Position numbers and translations under genes: made by a program
Source: Sneathiellales bacterium
Lineage (GTDB): Bacteria > Pseudomonadota > Alphaproteobacteria > JANQFL01
Length of the DNA: 64,000 bases
Direction of reading: 5' to 3'
Assembly: GCA_028277845.1 (NCBI GenBank)
Contig: JANQFL010000002.1
Location: 45,053 to 109,052, forward strand
The notes under the pieces: generated by a model
What the model was told of the DNA's origin: nothing
Database searches by the model: none
What the model saw: the letters and a program-made list of their open reading frames with translations, nothing else
In this document: one piece after another, positions 55,793-63,157 of the stretch
How the letters are laid out: the number at the start of each line of letters is the position of its first letter
How positions within the stretch are numbered: the first letter of the stretch is position 1

Positions 55793-56995
55793 TCAAGTGC
55801 GGCGTAGGGCCACCACCACCCCAACGGCGCCGGCCATGGCCAGTCCGCCGAGGACCATCGCGGCACCGCGGAAAGTGCCGTCATATCCGAACGCCGAAAT
55901 GGCCGGAACGCTGATAAAGGGTGAAATGAACTGGCCGAGAAATATGGCCGTGGTGAGAATCCCGCCGGCAGCACCCCTGCGCCTGGCGGGCGCCAGGGTC
56001 AATGCGATGGCGACGTACACCGGCAGGACCAAGGCGAAACCCGCGCCGATTGCCGCCGCGCCGATGAAAACGATCTCACGACCGGCGTTCATGGGAAGCA
56101 CGGCAAAGCCAAGGGCCATCAGGGCGCAACCAAGAGCGTATGTTCCGCCATGCGCCAGCGCACGGTTGATTCGGGCATAGAACAGAGCGGTACATCCGCC
56201 CACCAAAGTCAGGGTTCCCAGAGCCGTACCCGTCATGATCGCGCTGTCATAACCGCGGGCTTCGAAGAAAAACGGCAGCTGCGTCGGCATGACAAAGAAC
56301 GTCATGTTTGTCAGCATCTGGAAGAATGCCAGCGTCGCCATAAGCGGTATCCAGGCCGGGTGGCCGTTACCGGCGGGTTCTTCGGCGTTTCCGGTTCCCG
56401 TGTGTTCGATCCGCGGCTCCTTGATCACCGTCCACATGAACGGCAGGAAGAAGGCGGCCAGGCCATAGATGGCGAACGGCAGCCGGGGCGACGACATGGC
56501 CAGCCACCCGGCCAGAGTGATGAACACGAAACCGCCGAAGTTCCGTGCCGATGTTTGCAACCCGGTCAGGGCGCTGCGGTGTGCACCGGTGAAATAGTCG
56601 CCGATCAATGCCGTTTGCGCCGTCATGATCAGTGCCACGGCGATGCCCAGAACCAGGCGGCTGACGAAAATCTCCGTCAGGCCGGGCAGGTACAGGCCTG
56701 CGCTGCCGGCCACGACAAACAAGGCAACGCCGGCCAACAGGAGCCAGCGGCGCCCGAACCGGTCGGCCGCCCATCCGGCCACGGGCGCGCACAGGACAAC
56801 GGTCAGTGACGGTGCGGGAACCAGCAAGCGCGTCAGCAGTTCGGCGTTTGGGTGATCCGCAAACATCGCTTCCAACCCGGCCAGCGCCGGACTGATCGTG
56901 GCGTTCGCCATGATCGTCAACGTGGCGGCCATCAGCAGCGCGACGGCCCTGCAATCCCGCCATACCGGTGCGTCTTCTTCAACCGCGAGTGTCAT
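55793..56995 (-). CDS. MFS transporter, probable efflux pump
   Basis: Membrane protein of 400 aa with about twelve helices, a basic MFS loop (AGWAADRFGRRWLLLAG) after helix 2 and a similar pattern in the second half. The motif LVLGIAVALIMTAQTALIGDYFTG resembles drug-efflux members (YnfM/Bcr-like). Its promoter has the 19-bp spacer typical of MerR-activated genes, and a MerR gene is divergent from it, so induction by a toxic or redox-active compound is likely. It converges on eda at its 3' end with 77 nt between. Confidence 0.83.
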   Translation of the reverse strand: MTLAVEEDAPVWRDCRAVALLMAATLTIMANATISPALAGLEAMFADHPNAELLTRLLVPAPSLTVVLCAPVAGWAADRFGRRWLLLAGVALFVVAGSAGLYLPGLTEIFVSRLVLGIAVALIMTAQTALIGDYFTGAHRSALTGLQTSARNFGGFVFITLAGWLAMSSPRLPFAIYGLAAFFLPFMWTVIKEPRIEHTGTGNAEEPAGNGHPAWIPLMATLAFFQMLTNMTFFVMPTQLPFFFEARGYDSAIMTGTALGTLTLVGGCTALFYARINRALAHGGTYALGCALMALGFAVLPMNAGREIVFIGAAAIGAGFALVLPVYVAIALTLAPARRRGAAGGILTTAIFLGQFISPFISVPAISAFGYDGTFRGAAMVLGGLAMAGAVGVVVALRRT

Positions 56996-57036
56996 AACGA
57001 CCTATTTTCCCCTTGCCGAATGTGCGATGTGGCGGC

Positions 57037-57067
57037 AGTCTACGAGCTCAAGTCAACTTGAGGTCAA
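57037..57067 (-). promoter_or_regulatory. MerR-type promoter with 19-bp spacer
   Basis: On the minus strand TTGACC (57062-57067) and TAGACT (57037-57042) are separated by 19 bp, two longer than normal. Centred between them is CTCAAG-TTGA-CTTGAG (57047-57062), close to the SoxR box. This is the standard layout for activation by MerR proteins through DNA distortion. The operator also ends 7 bp before the MerR gene's ATG, so binding would repress that gene. Confidence 0.75.
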
Positions 57068-57069
57068 GC

Positions 57070-57498
57070 ATGAATATTCTGGATATCGGGGAAGTCGTCG
57101 AACGTTCCGGCGTGCCGCCGTCTACGCTGCGCTACTACGAGGAGATCGGCCTGATAACGTCTGTCGGCAGGCATGGCCTGCGGCGCCAGTTCGCGCCGGA
57201 AACACTGCTTCAGTTATCGTTGATCGCCATGGGCAAGTCGGCCGGATTTTGCCTCGACGATATATCCGGCATGTTCGGCAAGGACGGCCAGCCCGATCTG
57301 CCGCGCCCCGTCCTGCACGCGCGCGCCGATGAGCTGGAGCGGCAGATCCGCGACCTCACGACGTTGCGCAACGCGCTGCGCCACGTCGCCGAGTGTCCGT
57401 CGCCCACGCACATGGAGTGCCCGAAATTTCTCCGCCTGCTGCGTGTGGCCGCGCGCCGCAAACCGGACGGTGACAGGAACAGGAAACTACGCCGTTAG
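57070..57498 (+). CDS. MerR-family transcriptional regulator
   Basis: Protein of 142 aa. The N-terminal winged helix (IGEVVERSGVPPSTLRYYEEIGLI and RRQFAPETLLQLSLI) is followed by the dimer helix (LERQIRDLTTLRNALRHVAEC). Cysteines in AECPSPTHMECPKFL resemble the C-terminal metal or cluster region of SoxR-like proteins, but the spacing is not the SoxR CxxCxCxxxxxC, so a redox cluster is not assured. The start at 57070 immediately follows the operator; the leader is therefore very short. It is divergent from the MFS gene, which it probably controls. Confidence 0.87.
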   Translation: MNILDIGEVVERSGVPPSTLRYYEEIGLITSVGRHGLRRQFAPETLLQLSLIAMGKSAGFCLDDISGMFGKDGQPDLPRPVLHARADELERQIRDLTTLRNALRHVAECPSPTHMECPKFLRLLRVAARRKPDGDRNRKLRR

Positions 57499-57529
57499 AA
57501 AGGCATATCTTTTGACGGCAGGGCTTGGT

Positions 57530-58228
57530 TCACGACAGCCCGACAACCGGTATCAGCGCTCCATGGATTCCCGTACTTGCGCCGGAGCATAGGAATGATA
57601 GGACGCCATAGAGTTGCGCCGGCGACACCCAAAGACCGGGATCGGCGTCAGGCATGGCGGCGCGGTTGGCGGGCGTGTCGATGATGCTGGGCAGAAAGCA
57701 ATTGACGTTGATCCCCTGACCGCGCAGTTCGCCGGCCATGCTTTCGGTGATGCGCATGACCACACTTTTCGACGCGCAGTAGGCAGCCATATTGGGCATG
57801 CCTTTCAGCGCGGCATTGGCGCCGACAGTGACGATTTTCCCCCCGCCCCGGGCCATCATCATAGGGACCAATGGCCGTAGGGTGTTGAGCAGGGTTTGAA
57901 CGTTCAGGTCGTCCATGAGCTGCCACTTGCCGGCCGGAATGTCATGCACCGGCTCGCCCATATGAAAACCGCCGGCGAGACAGCAGACGGCATCGATGCC
58001 ACCGGTCCGCTCGAATGCCTGTTCCACGGCCTTCGCGGTCGCATCGGCATCGAGCAAATCGACGTCGACCAGGTCGGTACCAGATATCTCTCCGTTCAGC
58101 GGCCCGGTATCGCGGTCCATCAGCACCAGTCCGGCGCCGTCCCCGGCAAACAGCTTGGCGACCTCGCGGCCCAGGCCACCGGCGGCGCCGGTGATGGCGA
58201 TGCATTGTCCAGTAAATCGTTCGGTCAT
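57530..58228 (-). CDS. Short-chain dehydrogenase/reductase
   Basis: SDR of 232 aa with TGAAGGLG, an altered NNAG motif (CLAGGFHM), and catalytic residues in VTVGANAALKGMPNMAAYCASKS. The usual Ser before the Tyr is replaced within VGANAAL, so catalysis may depend on another residue, or the enzyme may be altered in function. YCASK supplies the Tyr and Lys. The start at 58228 is chosen because the 40-residue extension upstream is low in family similarity and overlaps a repeat. It is convergent with the MerR gene; the substrate is unknown. Confidence 0.78.
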   Translation of the reverse strand: MTERFTGQCIAITGAAGGLGREVAKLFAGDGAGLVLMDRDTGPLNGEISGTDLVDVDLLDADATAKAVEQAFERTGGIDAVCCLAGGFHMGEPVHDIPAGKWQLMDDLNVQTLLNTLRPLVPMMMARGGGKIVTVGANAALKGMPNMAAYCASKSVVMRITESMAGELRGQGINVNCFLPSIIDTPANRAAMPDADPGLWVSPAQLYGVLSFLCSGASTGIHGALIPVVGLS

Positions 58229-58318
58229 GGCTGATCCCGATGGAGCGTGCGTTCGTTTTCGGATGATCGAGGACTGAATCTCGTTCCGAAACCCCGTCGT
58301 CGTCAAGGGCCCCGCCCG

Positions 58319-58356
58319 GTCTTTCGGACGGCCGTTGGCCTCCCTCACGAACCGGC
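58319..58356. repeat. 38-bp dispersed repeat, copy 1
   Basis: This 38-base segment matches 59932-59969 in 36 of 38 positions, in the same orientation. The shared part includes GGCCTCCCTCACGAACCGGC. The two copies flank the lower-GC nuclease gene at 58532-59671. Confidence 0.75.
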
Positions 58357-58454
58357 TAGTTTATTGACCTACTCCCATACACCAACAATACCCAACCCCC
58401 TTGGAGCCGCTCTCTCGGGTTTCAGTATCCAGCTAAGCAAGGAAAAAAGAATGT

Positions 58455-58492
58455 TGCAAAGCTGTAATCTTTGCATCTTAAATTGCAATTTA
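58455..58492. promoter_or_regulatory. Hairpin and palindrome upstream of the first EEP nuclease gene
   Basis: TGCAAAG (58455-58461) and CTTTGCA (58469-58475) form a 7-bp stem. It is followed by the perfect palindrome TAAATTGCAATTTA (58479-58492), about 40 bp before the nuclease ATG. Both lie in the AT-rich 5' region and may be regulatory. A GGGAGG ribosome site precedes the ATG. Confidence 0.4.
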
Positions 58493-58531
58493 CCCACAAG
58501 ACACAATCAGTAATTACGTTGGGAGGCCTCT

Positions 58532-59671
58532 ATGAGAATAGCCGCATTCAACGTGGAAAACTTGTTTGATCGACCCAGGGCATTCAACGACCAGGCTCCT
58601 GCCGAGCGGCGTCAAGCGATACAAGATCATGCCGCCTTGAACAATCTGTTTGACCGTCAAACCTACTCCGACGCGGCCAAAACTCAGATGCTGGTACTGA
58701 TGCAGCGACTGGGTGTGCTTAACAGTGACAATGGCAAATTTGTCATCATTCGGAAGATCCGTGGGCAACTGGTCCGCAGGCCACGCGATCGCAGTCAACC
58801 GCGTGAAATTGTCGCGAATGGATGCGACGATTGGGTGGGATGGTGTGAACTCAGAACAGCACCCGTCAACGAAGTTGCCATACAAAATACGGGAAGAATG
58901 ATGCGGGATGTTGATGCAGACATTCTTGCAATCGTTGAAGCGGAAAGCAGGCCCGTTCTCGTCGAAATGAATCGTTTCATATTGCGTGAAGTTGGTGGCA
59001 CACCCTATCCGAATATCATGGTAATCGACGGGAATGACCGTCGCGGAATAGACGTTGGCGTGATGACGAAGGACGGATATTCCATTGGAGACATTCGAAG
59101 TCACGTTCATGACCTCAATGCCGATGGCGATCCAGTTTTCAGTCGCGATTGCCCTGAATATGCGATCGGAACACCCAACGGAAAAACCATTTGGGTGTTA
59201 CCCAATCACTTCAAAAGCAAATTCGGTGGCAATGATGCTAAAAGCCGACAAAGACGTCGTGACCAAGCCCTGGCCACCACCAATATCTACGAACGATTAC
59301 GAAGTGAAGGAGAGGACTTGATCGCAGTGCTTGGCGATTTAAACGATACACCCGACAGCGACCCTCTTCAGCCACTTCTATCTTCGGAACTTCGAGACAT
59401 CTCTAGCCATCCGTGTTTTAACGACTTCGAATTCAGAGCCAATAACGGTAATCGCGGAATTGGAACGTATGGGCTTGGCAATGATTCCAATAAAATCGAC
59501 TATCTTTTATTGTCCCCCGCTCTGTTTGAACGGGTAACAAACGGAGGAATTTTTCGAAAGGGCGTATGGCCTGGCTCCAGTCCTAAACGATGGGATGTTT
59601 ACGACGAACTTGAAAAAAGGCATCACGCCGCATCGGATCACCACGCCATCTTTGCCGACATTGACATATAG
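58532..59671 (+). CDS. Endonuclease/exonuclease/phosphatase (EEP) family protein
   Basis: Protein of 379 aa with the EEP catalytic set: Asn in MRIAAFNVENLF, Glu in ILAIVEAESRPVLVE, His in PNHFKSKFGG, Asp and Asn in VLGDLNDTPDSDPLQ, and SDHHAIF near the C-terminus. These magnesium-dependent hydrolases cut nucleic acids or phosphoesters; no export signal is visible. Its GC content is clearly lower than that of the metabolic genes before it, and it is flanked by two copies of a 38-bp repeat, pointing to horizontal acquisition. It has a strong GGGAGG ribosome site. A second EEP protein is encoded at 60473-61609. Confidence 0.82.
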   Translation: MRIAAFNVENLFDRPRAFNDQAPAERRQAIQDHAALNNLFDRQTYSDAAKTQMLVLMQRLGVLNSDNGKFVIIRKIRGQLVRRPRDRSQPREIVANGCDDWVGWCELRTAPVNEVAIQNTGRMMRDVDADILAIVEAESRPVLVEMNRFILREVGGTPYPNIMVIDGNDRRGIDVGVMTKDGYSIGDIRSHVHDLNADGDPVFSRDCPEYAIGTPNGKTIWVLPNHFKSKFGGNDAKSRQRRRDQALATTNIYERLRSEGEDLIAVLGDLNDTPDSDPLQPLLSSELRDISSHPCFNDFEFRANNGNRGIGTYGLGNDSNKIDYLLLSPALFERVTNGGIFRKGVWPGSSPKRWDVYDELEKRHHAASDHHAIFADIDI

Positions 59672-59800
59672 AGGTGTCGAACACTGCTCGATTTGCTTGC
59701 GGCACTTTTCTTGACGCTTTCAGCCTTCAAGTTCTGAGCGCTCCCTTCGGTCGCCGCGCAAACCTTCATGGGCACAGGTCCAGATGCTGTCCATGCGTCC

Positions 59801-59842
59801 AAAAACGCCAAAGCCCCGCCATGGGGCGGGGCGTCGGCGTTT
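59801..59842 (-). terminator. Intrinsic terminator
   Basis: A two-level stem (outer AAACGCC with GGCGTTT, inner GCCCCGCC with GGCGGGGC, 4-nt loop) is followed on the minus strand by GTTTTTGG. It could also stop transcripts from the nuclease gene coming from the plus side. It is the first of four hairpins in the otherwise gene-free stretch 59672-60114. Confidence 0.8.
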
Positions 59843-59860
59843 GGTTGCAGGGGTAGGATT
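59842..59860 (-). pseudogene. Possible tRNA 3'-end relic
   Basis: These 19 bases match the acceptor/T-stem end of the tRNA-Met fragment at 60115-60133 in 17 positions, in the same orientation, and are likewise followed on the minus strand by a terminator. Similarity stops after that. It may be a decayed second integration footprint or chance. Confidence 0.35.
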
Positions 59861-59862
59861 AG

Positions 59863-59891
59863 TCAAAACCGTGCTTAAGGCACGCTTTTGA
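59863..59891. terminator. Bidirectional terminator-like hairpin
   Basis: TCAAAA-C-CGTGC, loop TTAAG, GCACG-C-TTTTGA forms a stem with A-tract and T-tract on opposite sides, as expected for a terminator working in both directions. Confidence 0.6.
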
Positions 59892-59931
59892 TCCTCGGCG
59901 CTTTACGCCTTCGGACCGTCGCTGGCGCTCC

Positions 59932-59969
59932 GTCTTTCGGTCGGCCTTTGGCCTCCCTCACGAACCGGC
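59932..59969. repeat. 38-bp dispersed repeat, copy 2
   Basis: Second copy of the segment at 58319-58356 (36 of 38 identical, same orientation). It lies in gene-free sequence between terminators. Confidence 0.75.
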
Positions 59970-60002
59970 AAGGTTCGCCTCTCTGCCCCACCTACACAAC
60001 AT

Positions 60003-60032
60003 TTAAGGCCCGCCCTATTGGGCAGGCCTTAA
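60003..60032. terminator. Terminator-like hairpin
   Basis: TTAAGGCC-C-GCCC, loop TATT, GGGC-A-GGCCTTAA forms a near-perfect stem. T-tracts are short, so it may be a weak bidirectional terminator. Confidence 0.55.
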
Positions 60033-60066
60033 TATCGCCTTCGGAACTTCGCTGTGTTGCGCAAAC

Positions 60067-60094
60067 AAAAAGGCCCGGGTATCCAGGCCTTTTT
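60067..60094. terminator. Bidirectional terminator downstream of the tRNA-Met fragment
   Basis: AAAAAGGCC-CGG, loop GTAT, CC-A-GGCCTTTTT is a symmetric terminator with five-base A and T tracts. It lies 20 nt beyond the 3' end of the tRNA fragment on the minus strand and was probably the original terminator of that tRNA gene. Confidence 0.8.
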
Positions 60095-60113
60095 GCTGCC
60101 GCACATCAGCTTG

Positions 60114-60165
<52 letters not shown>

Positions 60166-60472
60166 ATACACAAGCATAATGCATTGTTATTATTGACTTA
60201 TTTATCTTTTAATAAATTTTTGTGGGATTTTTTGTGTGACAATATATATATAATCACAACCACATTTCTTTGCATAAGATATTGTTTTTAAACAATTTTA
60301 TTCCCAAATAGGCAATCAAGACAGAAGAATGGCGGTTTTCAGCGGTTTTTTCACTCCTTTGCCTGCTTCGTATGGAGCCGCCGTTGCCCTCACAAGGGCC
60401 GAGGTAACGGCGACTCCAGAGATGCAGGCATTGTCTGCTTTGGTGGTGGGCTTGCGCCTTCGTCCTGACAGA
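60166..60472. other. AT-rich junction region with one long stem-loop
   Basis: About 300 bases without a supported gene, between the tRNA fragment and the second EEP gene. The first 150 are very AT-rich (including a run of TA repeats near 60244). At 60375-60416 is a long stem-loop: GAG-C-CGCCGTT-GCCCT, loop CACA, AGGGC-(CGAGGT bulge)-AACGGCG-A-CTC. It may be the 3' structure of the nuclease mRNA or a recombination-related element. A 63-codon frame at 60329-60520 lacks a good ribosome site. Confidence 0.5.
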
Positions 60473-61609
60473 CTATCCGCCCTCGGCTTGCTCCTTCAAT
60501 GTCTTCAGGTAAGCAGCTGAATCGTTGGAGCGGATGCGAACCCACAAAGGGCGATGGTCAGACCATTGATAAGTCAGCCACTGCCTATAGTACTTCTTCA
60601 ACTCAGCATCGCTTGAAAGCTTTTCTCCATTAGGAGATTTTTTCATTTGCTCGACGTAATCAGACCACTCCGTAGGACGATAGATATTTTTGAAGATATC
60701 TAGTATGCCGGCGTTCATTTGCTTGGGTTTGTCGCTGAGCTTTTCCAGATATTTGAGGACCTTAGGGTCTGCAACGATAGCTATCTGGTCGTAATATTTA
60801 TTACCGCTGAAATTGGTGGGTTCACGCAATGTCTTGGGCACCTTAAAGCCAGCTTCAAGCAGTGCCGTCATCGTTTCGTGCTCGGGATGCACAATGTTGA
60901 AATCTCCCAGTAAAATAAGGGCTTTGCCGTCTCGGGCGGCTTTAACAGCTCGCTTGCCAAAATAGCGTGCGACGCGATCGATTTCTTCGACGCGTTGCTT
61001 GAGCTTATCGCCACTCTCGTCTCCGTAGTAGAGATGAACGGTACAAATATCGAACTTGAACCAGCCAGATTGAAAACTAGTAATAAAAGGCGTACGCCGG
61101 AATTGCTTTCCACTGTACAGCTTCTTTCCTTCGTCCGTATCCACTACGGCCTGACTGATGAGCATTTTCGGTGGCAGGACGATTTCTCCGGAGATATTCT
61201 TGAACCACATTTTGCGCTTGTCGTAACAGTAGGTAAGGCGCTCTCCGTTACCGCCAAGGCTCGGGTCGGTAACGTCGGTAGCAATGTAATCCCAGTTATC
61301 ACCGAGAATATCCATTACATCTTCGAACTCATCGAGCTCGTTGATCTCTTGAATGGCGATGAAATCGAACCGGGACAACACTTCCGCAATGTAGAAAAGT
61401 GTCTCAGGCTCTCTCTTACCGAAGCCCCGTCGCATACCGGCCTTGCCAAAGTCACGGATGTTCCAAGATGCAAGCAAAAGATTCTGATCGGCATCCTTGT
61501 CAGGAATTGCCTCGTCTAGCTGCTTGGATAGTCGTTGAAGATTGCTGATGACGCGAACGCGTTCGTGCCGATCTCTGATCTTAAACTTAAGCCGATTGTA
61601 ATAGGGCAT
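60473..61609 (-). CDS. Endonuclease/exonuclease/phosphatase (EEP) family protein, second copy
   Basis: Protein of 378 aa with the EEP catalytic set: Asn in LLLASWNIRDFG, Glu in FIAIQEINELDEFED, Asp-x-Asn in LILLGDFNIVHPEHE, and SDHRPLW near the C-terminus. It differs from the EEP protein at 58532-59671 throughout and is not a recent duplicate. It has no signal peptide and a basic N-terminus. It lies inside the AT-rich segment beyond the tRNA fragment. Nuclease activity on DNA or RNA is likely; a role in defence or element maintenance would be inference only. Confidence 0.8.
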   Translation of the reverse strand: MPYYNRLKFKIRDRHERVRVISNLQRLSKQLDEAIPDKDADQNLLLASWNIRDFGKAGMRRGFGKREPETLFYIAEVLSRFDFIAIQEINELDEFEDVMDILGDNWDYIATDVTDPSLGGNGERLTYCYDKRKMWFKNISGEIVLPPKMLISQAVVDTDEGKKLYSGKQFRRTPFITSFQSGWFKFDICTVHLYYGDESGDKLKQRVEEIDRVARYFGKRAVKAARDGKALILLGDFNIVHPEHETMTALLEAGFKVPKTLREPTNFSGNKYYDQIAIVADPKVLKYLEKLSDKPKQMNAGILDIFKNIYRPTEWSDYVEQMKKSPNGEKLSSDAELKKYYRQWLTYQWSDHRPLWVRIRSNDSAAYLKTLKEQAEGG

Positions 61610-61724
61610 GCTGACCTCTCTGTGTCAGGCCATGGAAAAACGTATCAATATAGATATGATATTTGATTTCAATCTAAAAACTAAGCTAATATTTCCTTCT
61701 TTCTGAAAATCACAGGAGAAAATC

Positions 61725-61922
61725 ATGTCTAAAAATCAGATTGAAGTGACCCAAAACAAGGAAGAGGAAAATTTTGATGTCTTTTCAGACACATTGAAGA
61801 AAATAATCCATACTCCAGAGGAAAATCGTGGTCCAGCAGCGAAGGCGATTATGAGCTCATTTCAAGTATATTACGATATGATCGGCGGCGCTGCCGCACA
61901 TTCCGAAAAGAGTACTCGCTGA
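61725..61922 (+). CDS. 65-aa peptide upstream of the HExxH protein, possible RiPP precursor
   Basis: Small acidic protein beginning MSKNQIEVTQNKEEENFDVF and ending GGAAAHSEKSTR. It has a strong ribosome site (AGGAGAAAATC) before the ATG. The N-terminal half is charged and leader-like; the C-terminal part (about 44-65) has aromatic residues (SSFQVYYDMIGG), a Gly-Gly and a small-residue tail. It lies 60 nt upstream of the HExxH protein gene on the same strand. Precursor-peptide status is a hypothesis from size, charge pattern and neighbour; it could instead be a small regulatory or antitoxin-like protein. Confidence 0.6.
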   Translation: MSKNQIEVTQNKEEENFDVFSDTLKKIIHTPEENRGPAAKAIMSSFQVYYDMIGGAAAHSEKSTR

Positions 61923-61982
61923 CTAACGTTGTTGGCTGGACAGTCTTCTGCCAGCGCGAGATCCACTTAGGGTGCTTGCCCG

Positions 61983-63113
61983 ATGAATTCTCTTCCGACC
62001 ATCGGTAATTCCGATTACCCGGAAATATTGCGTTTTTCGGGCGACACTCTGGATTTGGCAGATGAGGTGTACAGAGCCTACTTGGAGATGCTCATTCCGA
62101 CGTTCTTCGAGGTTTGTCGAGATTTAGCCTTGGAAGAACTGGCACAATACAACGATCTGGGAGCCGATAGCCAAAAGCGAGTCATGGAGGCACCAGATAC
62201 CTACAATCAACTCACTAAAGTTCTTCGGCGGGAACAAAACGAATTTGAAGGTTATATTTCAAACGCTATCAGGGCAGAGAGGGCATGGGCAGGGCAATTG
62301 ACAACAGCGCAGCCGACTTGGGCGTGTGATGGAAGCTTTCTCGTTGACTGCTCGGGGCGGGCTAGATTTGACAGTAATGGCTGGCGATCTGGCGGGGGCT
62401 TTTTGGCTCCCAGGCTAGGTGGAGCAGTTCCACTAGACCATCATAGCCCTTTTGCGCGAAAACCTATGCCTGTGGCAGAATTCAGAACTGTGAAATACGG
62501 CAATGCTTTGCCATTCCAACCGGAAGAAGAGACTGCTGTTTACAGTAAGATAAACGCGGCATATTCGACTGTCGAAAAGTGCCACCCTATAGCGGCTGCA
62601 TTTATTACACGGTACGCCAAAGCTGTAATTGTACGCAAAGGAAATACTTCAAAGGGGACATTTCAGTCGGCTTCGCGGAACGCATTCATTGGTCAAATCG
62701 TCTTGCTCAACGCCCATGAGTTGCATGTAGACACGGAATATATTGCCGAATCCTTGATTCACGAGAGCATACATTCGCTCCTGTGGCGCGCCGAAATATT
62801 GCAGCACTTTCTCCTTGACCCCAAGATACCAATGGGAACGGTGCGATCAAGTTGGTCAGGTGAAGAAATATACTACTACACCCTGCTTCAAGCATGCTTT
62901 GTTTGGGCGGGCATATATTGGTTTTGGCGTGAAATGATGGCAGCGAATGCAACATTTTCAATGCCACGAATGGTAGAGCTTAGCGAGCGTGCCCGTAGAG
63001 GATTTCTAACCTCACAGTACAGACAGTCTTTGGCTAAGGGTCGGGCTAACCTTCAGCCCCATGTTTGGGAGGTTTTTTTGCAGATCCAATCGGAAATACG
63101 TAATTCGACCTAA
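61983..63113 (+). CDS. HExxH-motif protein, possibly aKG-HExxH-type peptide hydroxylase-like
   Basis: Protein of 376 aa with one clear HExxH motif, H260-E261-S-I-H264, in a helix (YIAESLIHESIHSLLWRAE). Then comes WSGEEIYYYTLLQACFVWAGIYWFWREM. The order HExxH, a Trp-containing loop, then a [small]-LLQxxFVWA helix is what I recall from the mod_HExxH family (alpha-ketoglutarate HExxH-type peptide beta-hydroxylases of RiPP clusters). There is no signal peptide or membrane helix. An ordinary zinc peptidase is the main alternative. AT-rich codon use sets it apart from the metabolic genes. It follows the 65-aa peptide gene. Confidence 0.65.
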   Translation: MNSLPTIGNSDYPEILRFSGDTLDLADEVYRAYLEMLIPTFFEVCRDLALEELAQYNDLGADSQKRVMEAPDTYNQLTKVLRREQNEFEGYISNAIRAERAWAGQLTTAQPTWACDGSFLVDCSGRARFDSNGWRSGGGFLAPRLGGAVPLDHHSPFARKPMPVAEFRTVKYGNALPFQPEEETAVYSKINAAYSTVEKCHPIAAAFITRYAKAVIVRKGNTSKGTFQSASRNAFIGQIVLLNAHELHVDTEYIAESLIHESIHSLLWRAEILQHFLLDPKIPMGTVRSSWSGEEIYYYTLLQACFVWAGIYWFWREMMAANATFSMPRMVELSERARRGFLTSQYRQSLAKGRANLQPHVWEVFLQIQSEIRNST

Positions 63114-63157
63114 GAGCCGACGACTTTTCCATGTCCGACGACTACCGGACACGAAAC

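Noticed and set aside
58455..58492. Palindromes before the first EEP gene as a CRISPR or integron-type site
   Set aside because: There is no repeat-spacer pattern and no integron att core; a simple regulatory or chance palindrome is more likely.
60329..60520. 63-codon frame near the tRNA fragment
   Set aside because: No good ribosome site, it overlaps the end of the EEP gene and contains the long stem-loop; composition does not look coding.
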